Shown here piece by piece: positions 1 through 5,532 of a stretch of DNA of 7,875 bases. A model generated the notes under the pieces. It saw only the letters and a list, made by a program, of their open reading frames with translations, was not told the origin of the DNA and did not search any database. Source of the DNA: a bacterium. Lineage in GTDB: Bacteria; Babelota; Babeliae; Babelales; RVW-14. The position numbers were made by a program, and so were the translations under genes. The stretch covers positions 1 to 7,875 of the forward strand of contig JAUIHA010000030.1 of NCBI GenBank assembly GCA_030432505.1, written 5' to 3'. Each line of letters begins with the position of its first letter. Positions within the stretch are counted from its first letter, which is position 1.

Positions 1-1
1 T

Positions 2-127
2 TCAGAAATTGAGACATTACTCAAGCAACGTGAACAAGCACGTACAACTCGAGATTGGAAACGTGCTGATGAAATACGCAATCAGTTAGTTAGCCTTGGT
101 GTTAAAATTCAAGATAAAAAAGTTTAA
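2..127 (+). CDS. cysS: Cysteinyl-tRNA synthetase, C-terminal tail (5' truncated by window)
   Basis: This open frame enters from the left edge and ends at TAA 125-127, giving 41 residues. CysRS charges tRNA-Cys with cysteine in the cytoplasm. The visible part matches the usual end of the enzyme: a helix of the type I-E-x-L-x-x-x-R-x-x-A-R-x-x-x-D-W/F-x-x-A-D-x-I-R-x-x-L, then a short strand L-G-V-K-I-Q-D. In complete CysRS this is the last helical element of the C-terminal anticodon-binding region. The HIGH, KMSKS and zinc-binding motifs lie outside the window and cannot be checked. The call rests on about 40 residues, but the pattern R-D-W-K-R-A-D-E-I-R-N-Q-L followed by L-G-V is highly typical. 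The next gene is 147 bp away and has its own promoter candidates, so cysS is probably a separate transcript. Confidence 0.85.
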   Translation, partial: SEIETLLKQREQARTTRDWKRADEIRNQLVSLGVKIQDKKV

Positions 128-149
128 TGATAATAATGTAAATGAATAT

Positions 150-168
150 TTTTGACGGTCAGTCAAAA
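150..168. repeat. Perfect inverted repeat over a candidate -35 box
   Basis: TTTTGAC (150-156), a 5-nt spacer, then GTCAAAA (162-168) form a perfect 7-bp inverted repeat. There is no T-run after it on either strand, so it does not look like an intrinsic terminator of cysS. Its overlap with the TTGACG hexamer makes an operator for a dimeric regulator plausible, but this is inference. Confidence 0.5.
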
Positions 169-181
169 GTAGTGTTATATT
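152..181 (+). promoter_or_regulatory. Candidate sigma-70-type promoter upstream of kup (distal)
   Basis: TTGACG at 152-157 (5 of 6 to TTGACA) is followed after 18 bp by TATATT at 176-181 (5 of 6 to TATAAT). It lies in the gap after cysS and points at kup, which would give a 5' leader of nearly 90 nt. The -35 box sits inside a perfect inverted repeat. The call rests only on consensus match in AT-rich sequence. Confidence 0.45.
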
Positions 182-222
182 TTCCTCTACATTATTATTC
201 GGAAAAACAAAAAATAACTATC

Positions 223-249
223 TTCACGGTACAAACACCTTGGTATAAT
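223..249 (+). promoter_or_regulatory. Candidate promoter directly upstream of kup (proximal)
   Basis: A perfect TATAAT stands at 244-249. The best -35 is weak: TTCACG at 223-228, with a short 15-bp spacer. Transcription would start near 256, just before the AAAAGGA ribosome-binding site (256-262), leaving a leader of about 20 nt before ATG 275. It may act with or instead of the distal promoter at 152-181. Confidence 0.45.
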
Positions 250-274
250 TTGTTTAAAAGGATGTAAAAACCAT

Positions 275-2113
275 ATGTTAGGGCGGTTTTTTTCTCAATC
301 AGGAAGTAAAGAGTCTAGTATTGGAGACATTGTTAAATCACTAGGTCTGGTATTTGGTGATATCGGAACAAGTCCGATTTATACCTTATCAATTGTATTC
401 TTCACAATGCCTGTCACAATCCCCAATGTCATCGGCGTATTATCACTCATTGTTTGGACGTTAACGCTGCTTGTTTTTGTACAATATGCCATTCTTGCCA
501 TGACACTTGGTAAAAAAGGTGAAGGTGGAACCATCGTACTTAAAGAGCTTTTGGTCCCACTTTTAAAAACTAATCGTCAAGTTGCATTTGTAAGTTTTCT
601 TGCTTTTATTGGAATCTCTCTACTCTTTGGTGATGGTGTTATTACCCCAGCCATTAGTATTTTAAGTGCAGTTGAAGGATTACAATTTATTCCGGCCCTT
701 AAGGGTCTTCCTCAGTTTTCCTTCATGATTATCGCATCCTTTGTAGCATTCTGTTTGTTTTTTATGCAAAAAAAGGGAACCGATAAAGTAGCCGCAGCAT
801 TTGGCCCACTTATGATTGGTTGGTTTAGTACCCTAGCAATATCCGGTCTTGTGTCACTTGTTAGTGCTCCTTTTGTGCTCAAGGCACTCAATCCTTACTT
901 TGCTATAAAATTTTTGTTAACAAACGGACTCACCGGATTCTTTGTTCTTTCTGAGGTTATCCTGTGTGCAACGGGTGGTGAAGCACTCTACGCAGATATG
1001 GGACATTTAGGGAAAAAGCCTATTCAGCAAGCAGGTATATTTGTTTTTCCTGCACTTCTTCTAACGTACCTGGGTCAAGGCGCATATCTTATTGCCCATC
1101 CAAAAACAGACTATGTACTTTATTCAATGATTTATAGCCAAGCACAAATTTTCTATATTCCATTTCTCATTATGAGCCTTGCCGCAACAGTAATTGCTTC
1201 GCAAGCAATGATCAGTGGTATCTTTTCTGCAGTATATCAAGGTATTACAACCAAAGTATTTCCAACGTTTAAAGTTGATTACACATCAAGTAAATTCCGT
1301 TCTCAAATTTATGTCGGCATGGTTAACTGGTTCATGCTTATTGCCTGCCTAATCATCATCTACCAATTCAAAGGTACACAACGCCTTGCAGGCGCGTATG
1401 GTTTTGCCGTAACGGGAACTATGACGATTACCGGTATTATGATGAGTTGGATTTTCTTCCTTCGCAAAAACTTCTTCAAAGCATCACTTTCTGTCATTCT
1501 TGCCTGCCTTAACTTCACCTTCTTCTGCTCAAACAGCTTCAAGATTCCAAACGGTGGTTATTGGTCAATTTTTCTTGCCCTGATTCCACTTAGCATCATT
1601 ATCATTTACTCCAAAGGTCGAGTTAAATTGGCAAGTGCTCTTAAAGCAATGCCTATTCAAACATTCCTGCCGAAATATAATAAATCGTATGAAAGAGCAA
1701 ATCACATTGAAGGTACCGCACTGTACTTTGTAAAAGAGGTAAATGACATTGCACCATATATTGTACAGGCAATGTTTAAGAATAGTATTTTTTATGAAGA
1801 CAATATTATTATTTCTATCATCACACGCGATGATCCATTTGGTGTCATTGCCTTTTTCAAAGGCGATCTTGCTCCAGGACTTCGTATTTTTGAAATTCAT
1901 ATGGGATACATGGAAATTATTGATATCGAAAAGATTTTACAAAATGCAGGTATCAATGCCAAAGTAATTTTTTATGGGCTTGAAGATATTTCGACACAAA
2001 ACCCAATGTGGAAAGCCTTCGCATTCATTAAACGTATTACCCCATCATTTGTACGATTCCACAAGCTTCCACCATATAAGCTTCATGGAATTGTCACTAT
2101 TGTAGAAATGTAA
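275..2113 (+). CDS. kup: Kup-family low-affinity potassium transporter
   Basis: 612 residues, close to the usual 620 or so for bacterial Kup (KUP/HAK/KT family), which imports K+ across the inner membrane, probably with protons. Family motifs appear in order: GLVFGDIGTSPIYT (24-37, with the conserved GDIG aspartate D29), GEGG (82-85), GDGVITPAISILSAVEGL (119-136), ATGGEALYADMGHLG (232-246), ASQAMISG (308-315), LAGAYGFAVTGTM (371-383) and NGGYW (426-430). Roughly residues 20-445 are hydrophobic with spacing that suits about 12 membrane segments. Residues 446-612 form the hydrophilic cytoplasmic C-terminal domain, complete here. The start ATG 275 follows AAAAGGA (256-262) at a longish 12 nt, and it places the first motif at the normal distance from the N-terminus. 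The next gene begins 12 bp after the stop, so co-transcription is likely. No frameshift or missing motif is seen. The substrate is assigned by family. Confidence 0.95.
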   Translation: MLGRFFSQSGSKESSIGDIVKSLGLVFGDIGTSPIYTLSIVFFTMPVTIPNVIGVLSLIVWTLTLLVFVQYAILAMTLGKKGEGGTIVLKELLVPLLKTNRQVAFVSFLAFIGISLLFGDGVITPAISILSAVEGLQFIPALKGLPQFSFMIIASFVAFCLFFMQKKGTDKVAAAFGPLMIGWFSTLAISGLVSLVSAPFVLKALNPYFAIKFLLTNGLTGFFVLSEVILCATGGEALYADMGHLGKKPIQQAGIFVFPALLLTYLGQGAYLIAHPKTDYVLYSMIYSQAQIFYIPFLIMSLAATVIASQAMISGIFSAVYQGITTKVFPTFKVDYTSSKFRSQIYVGMVNWFMLIACLIIIYQFKGTQRLAGAYGFAVTGTMTITGIMMSWIFFLRKNFFKASLSVILACLNFTFFCSNSFKIPNGGYWSIFLALIPLSIIIIYSKGRVKLASALKAMPIQTFLPKYNKSYERANHIEGTALYFVKEVNDIAPYIVQAMFKNSIFYEDNIIISIITRDDPFGVIAFFKGDLAPGLRIFEIHMGYMEIIDIEKILQNAGINAKVIFYGLEDISTQNPMWKAFAFIKRITPSFVRFHKLPPYKLHGIVTIVEM

Positions 2114-2125
2114 ACAAAGGACACC

Positions 2126-3724
2126 GTGATATACAAATTTACTTTTTTAATCCTGACCATATTTGCATTTTTATTCTTAACTCACAAACTATTCTCAGCC
2201 GCAGAAGACTGGAATGCTCGAGATTATAGCAAATATTCATCTAATCAATATAATAGCGCTCAAACTATTGTTAATGAGCTCTTGAAATTTAGTGGCAACG
2301 AAAAAGTCTTAGACGTTGGATGTGGAACAGGAAAGACAACCCATTTTCTTTCTACCCTCATTCCTAGAGGCTCAATTCTTGGCATTGATAAATCAAAAGG
2401 TATGATTAAAGAAGCACAGCAGTATGCCAACGCTCATCTCACATTTAAAGAACTTGATGCATGTGAGATGAGTTGGAATAAAGAATTTGATACGGTTACC
2501 TCTTTCTTTTGTATCCATTGGATTAAAAATCAAGCAACTGCAATTAATAATATTTTTCAAGCTCTTAAAGATGGAGGAAAAGCCCTCATTGTCATTAATT
2601 ATCAAACCCATCATAACCCTATGATGAATAGTATTGATAAAATTAAAGATACAAAAAAATGGAAAGAGTATTTTAAAGATTTCATTCCACCTTGGCACCT
2701 CCCGAACAAAGATGCTTTTACTAACCTTATAAAGCAGCATGCAAGTATAAAAAAAGAAATAGCCCATCAAACCTCTATTACCTTCAAATCAGCTTCTGAA
2801 TATAGAAATTACCTACGTTGCGCACCTCTCACAAATCACCTTCCTGAAAACCTTAAAGATGATTTCATTAGTGATCTCATAAAGCTCCATGAACGTGATT
2901 ATCCCAATGAGAAAAAAAACCAATTTGCCGCAGACGTACTTATTGTCTTAGCTGAAAAAAGCTCATGGAATGCCCCGCAATACAAAGAAAGCTCATCTAA
3001 TCAACATAAAGCAGGTATCGATTCTATAAAAAAATTTTTAACATTTAAGGAAAATGAAAAAATTCTTGATGTTGGATGTGGTACAGGACTGACGACAAAA
3101 TTTCTTGCAACACATGTACCACAGGGCTCAGTTCTTGGTATAGATAAATCAATTGGAATGATAGAGCAAGCACAAGAACACAGTACTGAAAATCTTTCCT
3201 TTCAGCATCTTGATGCATGCGACATGAACTGGAAAGAACGCTTTGACGTTATTACATCGGTCTTATGTATTCATTGGATTCAAGATCAAGAAAAAGCAAT
3301 CGAAAATATTTGCCGGGCACTCAAACCAAATGGCAAAGCTCTCCTTATTTTAAGCTATGATTGCCCTAACCCACTTATTGATAGCGTTGTAAAAACAAAA
3401 GAAACGGAAAAGTGGTCTCCTTACTTTCTAAACTTTGAACTCCCTTGGAATCTTCCAAGACAAGAAAATTTTGCAAAAATAATAAGTAAGCAACCATCAA
3501 TAGTCATTGATACGGAAATCTGCCAACAAACAATTATGACTTTTGATTCTTCACAAAAATTCCATGATTTTATACGCTGCACACCCGTTCCTGCACACTT
3601 GCCTGAAAATTTGAAAGATCAATTCGTTCAAGACATTCTTCATACCTATGAAAATGATTATCCCCATGAACCAGTAAATCAATTTCGAGCAAATTTGCTT
3701 ATCATTCGAGCCAACAAAAAATAA
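2126..3724 (+). CDS. Tandem-domain class I SAM methyltransferase with N-terminal signal peptide or anchor
   Basis: 532 residues containing two copies of one methyltransferase domain, about 29-278 and 281-532. Each copy has the SAM-binding motif I (VLDVGCGTG 61-69; ILDVGCGTG 313-321), the acidic ribose-binding loop LGIDKS (85-90; 337-342), a DAC motif (111-113; 363-365), an FD-V/I-TS strand followed by CIHW (129-132; 381-384), and a C-terminal half with PW, RC-A/T-P and LPENLKD. The pattern resembles trans-aconitate and juvenile-hormone-acid methyltransferase-like enzymes (Methyltransf_11/25 type), but the substrate is unknown. Residues 1-25 look like a signal peptide or single anchor: K4, hydrophobic 5-19, then LFSAA. 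Both domains keep the SAM motifs, so neither looks dead. The start is GTG 2126, with AAAGGA at 2116-2121 only 4 nt before it; no better in-frame start was seen. It lies 12 bp after kup and 20 bp before a paralogue. Confidence 0.85.
   Translation: MIYKFTFLILTIFAFLFLTHKLFSAAEDWNARDYSKYSSNQYNSAQTIVNELLKFSGNEKVLDVGCGTGKTTHFLSTLIPRGSILGIDKSKGMIKEAQQYANAHLTFKELDACEMSWNKEFDTVTSFFCIHWIKNQATAINNIFQALKDGGKALIVINYQTHHNPMMNSIDKIKDTKKWKEYFKDFIPPWHLPNKDAFTNLIKQHASIKKEIAHQTSITFKSASEYRNYLRCAPLTNHLPENLKDDFISDLIKLHERDYPNEKKNQFAADVLIVLAEKSSWNAPQYKESSSNQHKAGIDSIKKFLTFKENEKILDVGCGTGLTTKFLATHVPQGSVLGIDKSIGMIEQAQEHSTENLSFQHLDACDMNWKERFDVITSVLCIHWIQDQEKAIENICRALKPNGKALLILSYDCPNPLIDSVVKTKETEKWSPYFLNFELPWNLPRQENFAKIISKQPSIVIDTEICQQTIMTFDSSQKFHDFIRCTPVPAHLPENLKDQFVQDILHTYENDYPHEPVNQFRANLLIIRANKK
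2210..3721 (+). repeat. Internal gene duplication: two methyltransferase units in one reading frame
   Basis: Unit A covers 2210-2959 and unit B 2966-3721. Both begin with the codons for W-N-A and stay in register: the offset is 252 residues from the first tryptophan through the CIHW motif, then 253 at RC-A/T-P and LPENLKD. Similarity extends over the whole unit, not only the SAM-binding core, which shows recent common origin by tandem duplication and fusion. The DNA is diverged, so this is not a fresh duplication or an assembly artefact. Confidence 0.85.
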
Positions 3725-3744
3725 TATAATTTAGAAAGAACATT

Positions 3745-4512
3745 ATGTGGAATGCAAAGCGTTACCGTGAAACAGCAAAAGCTCAAGAAACACGTGCAAA
3801 AGCAATCTTAGAAAACTATACGTTTAATAAAGACGATAATGTGCTTGATGTTGGCTGCGGTGATGGACGCGTTACAGCATACATTGCTTCGCAAACACCA
3901 GAGGGTAGTGTTCTTGGAATTGACAAATCAAAACATATGATTGCTCTGGCAAAAGAATACGAAAAAGAATTCTCTCATCTTACGGTTAAACAAGAAGATG
4001 CATGTGACATTAACTATCATGAAAAATTTGATATCGTCACTTCTTTTTTGTGTCTACTATGGATTAAAGACCAACAAAAAGCATTAAATAATATAGCCCG
4101 TGCACTCAAAAAGAATGGAACTCTCATTCTCACCACAAGCTTCAATAAAAATCATCCAGGCAACACAGCTTTTGACAATTTGATTGCTACAGAAAAATGG
4201 GCACCCTACTTTAAAAATTATGTGAAACCATGGATAGAAGCAGACTTAGAAAGCACAAAAAAACTCGTTCAAAACGCTGGTCTTAACATTATTTCAGCAG
4301 ATGTGATAACACAAGGTGGAAATAATTTTGATTCTTTAGAAAAATTTTGCGAATACATTCAAGCATTTCCACTCGCTCAAGACTTCCCTGAAAAACACCG
4401 AAAAGCCTTTATTTACGATATGGCTCGTGACTATGCTCTTGCTACAAATCAGGACCTTAATGGGCCGATTGCCTATAAAATTGATCTGATCCTCATAATT
4501 GCTCAAAAATAA
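3745..4512 (+). CDS. Class I SAM-dependent methyltransferase, single-domain paralogue
   Basis: 255 residues, one complete unit of the domain found twice in the preceding gene. It opens with WNAKRY, as both upstream units open with W-N-A-x-x-Y. SAM motif I is VLDVGCGDG (33-41), the ribose loop is LGIDKS (58-63), and DACDI (85-89) and FDIVTSFLCLLW (95-106) follow. The conserved C-terminal half carries PW (162-163) and a P-E-K-H-R-K stretch where the others have LPENLKD. Differences: D instead of T in GCGDG, LW instead of HW at 105-106, and no RC-x-P motif (QAFP instead). This suggests a diverged substrate pocket. There is no signal peptide, so it should be cytoplasmic, unlike the tandem protein. 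ATG 3745 has only a weak AGAAAG (3733-3738) before it. Related to trans-aconitate or juvenile-hormone-acid methyltransferases by pattern; the true substrate is unknown. Confidence 0.85.
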   Translation: MWNAKRYRETAKAQETRAKAILENYTFNKDDNVLDVGCGDGRVTAYIASQTPEGSVLGIDKSKHMIALAKEYEKEFSHLTVKQEDACDINYHEKFDIVTSFLCLLWIKDQQKALNNIARALKKNGTLILTTSFNKNHPGNTAFDNLIATEKWAPYFKNYVKPWIEADLESTKKLVQNAGLNIISADVITQGGNNFDSLEKFCEYIQAFPLAQDFPEKHRKAFIYDMARDYALATNQDLNGPIAYKIDLILIIAQK

Positions 4513-4514
4513 TG

Positions 4515-4543
4515 TTGACAAAGGACCTGATAACTTGTACATT
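4515..4543 (+). promoter_or_regulatory. Promoter for tRNA-Gly
   Basis: A perfect TTGACA (4515-4520) is followed after exactly 17 bp by TACATT (4538-4543; 4 of 6). It starts 3 bp after the methyltransferase stop codon and ends 30 bp before the mature tRNA 5' end, a normal arrangement for an independently transcribed tRNA with a short leader. Confidence 0.65.
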
Positions 4544-4573
4544 TTTAACGAAATCAAGCAACTAATCAAACAA

Positions 4574-4648
4574 GCGGGAATAGCTCAGTGGTAGAGCATT
4601 GCCTTGCCAAGGCAAGGGTCGCGGGTTCGAATCCCGTTTCCCGCTCCA
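4574..4648 (+). tRNA. tRNA-Gly (anticodon GCC), CCA encoded
   Basis: A full cloverleaf can be folded. The acceptor stem GCGGGAA (4574-4580) pairs with TTCCCGC (4638-4644). The D-arm is GCTC/GAGC (4583-4586, 4594-4597). The anticodon stem is TTGCC/GGCAA (4599-4603, 4611-4615) with loop TTGCCAA, giving anticodon GCC at 4606-4608. The variable loop has 5 nt. The T-arm is GCGGG/CCCGT (4621-4625, 4633-4637; one G-T pair) with loop TTCGAAT. The discriminator is T4645 and CCA is encoded at 4646-4648. It reads GGC and GGT glycine codons. Confidence 0.97.
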
Positions 4649-4656
4649 TTTTTTTT
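4649..4656 (+). terminator. T-run after tRNA, possible simple terminator
   Basis: Eight T residues follow the CCA end directly. The tRNA itself supplies the stable GC-rich structure upstream, so termination could occur here. No separate hairpin precedes the run, so the call is weak. Confidence 0.3.
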
Positions 4657-4771
4657 ATCCAATTATTCAATTTTTCAATACCTTTATTGCACTTTTTAGC
4701 ATCTTCTGGTACGATTCTAATCGGAGAAATAAGCTATTTTATTGTGTTTCGCTTATTATTCTCTCGAAATA

Positions 4772-4800
4772 CTGATTACCCATTCTAGTTGCACTATACT
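4772..4800 (+). promoter_or_regulatory. Candidate promoter for jag-mnmE
   Basis: TATACT (4795-4800; 5 of 6 to consensus) stands 17 bp after CTGATT (4772-4777; only 3 of 6 to TTGACA). Transcription would begin near 4807, giving a leader of about 57 nt to ATG 4864. The weak -35 and the palindrome over the -10 suggest that a regulator could act here. Confidence 0.4.
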
Positions 4801-4805
4801 AGAAT
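4782..4805. repeat. Perfect 8-bp inverted repeat over the jag -10 box
   Basis: ATTCTAGT (4782-4789) and ACTAGAAT (4798-4805) are exact inverted copies with an 8-nt spacer. The right arm overlaps the TATACT hexamer. No T-run follows, so a terminator is unlikely; operator function is inference. Confidence 0.55.
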
Positions 4806-4848
4806 CGTTAACGGGTTCCTTCGAAGTATCATTATTTACCCACTTATG

Positions 4849-4853
4849 AAAGG
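4849..4853 (+). promoter_or_regulatory. Ribosome-binding site deciding the jag start
   Basis: AAAGG lies 10 nt before ATG 4864. Earlier in-frame starts (TTG 4789, ATG 4846) have no comparable site, and they would add residues upstream of the Jag-N domain that the family does not have. Confidence 0.6.
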
Positions 4854-4863
4854 TTTTATCGAA

Positions 4864-5532
4864 ATGAAATCAGTGCTTCACGAAGCTTCAACTATCATGA
4901 AAGCTATTGAAAAAGCATGGGAAGAATCTGGACAACCTATTGAATTCAATGTCAAGGTTCTCGAATCTGGCGAAAAAGGTTTTTTATGGTTCGCTAAACA
5001 TCCAGCGATCGTTTCTCTCACCTTTGATCCAAAGAAACAAGGAAAAAAATCTCGCCCAAGCAAAAATGATAAAAAAGTTTCTCAAAAACAAAGACCTAAG
5101 AAACAATCAAATCAAAAGCAAAAAAGCGATCTGCGTGGTAAAAACGACCAACGCAACAATCGCAAAGATGCACCACGTAAAAAATCTCCAAACAAAGATG
5201 TTTCAAAAGAGCGCAAAACATCAACAGAGCCTCAAGTTTGGAATGACCAGTGGATTGATGAAATCAACACATGGCTCAAAGAACTCACGGACATCATGGG
5301 CATTACTACTAAATTCACCAGCAATGTTGAAAAACGTACGCTCATCATAACCTTTAACGAGCGACTTCTTGGATCTGCTGATGACGAAAAGCTCTTATTC
5401 ATTAGTCTTTCTTATACCCTTATTCAATTTTTGAAAAAGAAACATAAGAAAAAATTCAGAGGTTTCCACCTCCTGATTACTTCAAAAGGAATGCCTGTAC
5501 ATGAAAAGCAACAGTCAAAATCTTCTAACTGA
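4864..5532 (+). CDS. jag: Jag/KhpB-like RNA-binding protein lacking R3H, with degenerate KH domain
   Basis: 222 residues from ATG 4864. Residues 1-55 form a Jag-N domain: M-K-A-I-E-K-A-W-E-E-S-G, then V-K-V-L-E-S-G-E-K-G-F-L and a closing strand A-I-V-S-L-T-F. Residues 56-125 are a low-complexity linker rich in K, R, Q, N and S, probably disordered and nucleic-acid friendly. Residues 126-208 match the KH region of Jag by position and hydrophobic pattern (W-L-K-E-L-T-D-I-M-G-I, I-I-T-F, L-L-G, then a long helix and F-H-L-L-I-T). The GxxG loop is lost, however: G170 is followed by S-A-D. The protein ends about 14 residues later, so the R3H domain of standard Jag is absent. Known KhpB proteins bind RNA and affect cell division or envelope growth. 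The location just before mnmE is the classic jag position and supports the call. The gene overlaps mnmE by 32 bp. Confidence 0.75.
   Translation: MKSVLHEASTIMKAIEKAWEESGQPIEFNVKVLESGEKGFLWFAKHPAIVSLTFDPKKQGKKSRPSKNDKKVSQKQRPKKQSNQKQKSDLRGKNDQRNNRKDAPRKKSPNKDVSKERKTSTEPQVWNDQWIDEINTWLKELTDIMGITTKFTSNVEKRTLIITFNERLLGSADDEKLLFISLSYTLIQFLKKKHKKKFRGFHLLITSKGMPVHEKQQSKSSN
5484..5490 (+). promoter_or_regulatory. Ribosome-binding site for mnmE inside the end of jag
   Basis: AAAAGGA lies 10 nt before ATG 5501 and within the jag reading frame. It fixes the mnmE start and implies translational coupling, since ribosomes ending jag at 5532 pass over it. Confidence 0.7.

Larger units (their letters stand above)
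4649..4863. other. Intergenic region between tRNA-Gly and jag
   Basis: About 215 bp of AT-rich sequence in which I see no gene. It contains a perfect 7-bp inverted repeat AATAAGC/GCTTATT (4728-4734, 4751-4757) with a 16-nt loop. It also has CGATT-CT-AATCG (4712-4723), a candidate promoter at 4772-4800, a 24-bp inverted repeat at 4782-4805 and an 8-bp palindrome CGTTAACG (4806-4813). The word ACGATTCTA at 4711-4719 recurs inverted at 4800-4808. Confidence 0.6.

Noticed and set aside
1565..1900. 111-codon minus-strand open frame within kup
   Set aside because: Antisense shadow of the conserved Kup C-terminal part; composition is Cys/Asn/Ile-rich without any family pattern.
2393..2770. 125-codon minus-strand open frame within the tandem methyltransferase
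   Set aside because: Antisense to the SAM-binding domain, with no promoter, ribosome-binding site or recognisable motif.
3725..3730. TATAAT between the two methyltransferase genes as a promoter
   Set aside because: There is no -35-like box at a fitting distance, and the hexamer is expected by chance in this AT-rich gap; read-through from upstream is simpler.
4588..4788. 66-codon open frame overlapping tRNA-Gly
   Set aside because: Its N-terminal half is the translated tRNA; the T-arm sequence always yields a peptide like GSNPVSRS. The remainder is AT-rich intergenic DNA with no ribosome-binding site.
4907..5350. 147-codon open frame inside jag, lysine-rich
   Set aside because: It is the +1 shadow of the AAA-rich jag linker. 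The jag frame has a recognisable Jag-N domain and a ribosome-binding site; this frame has neither.
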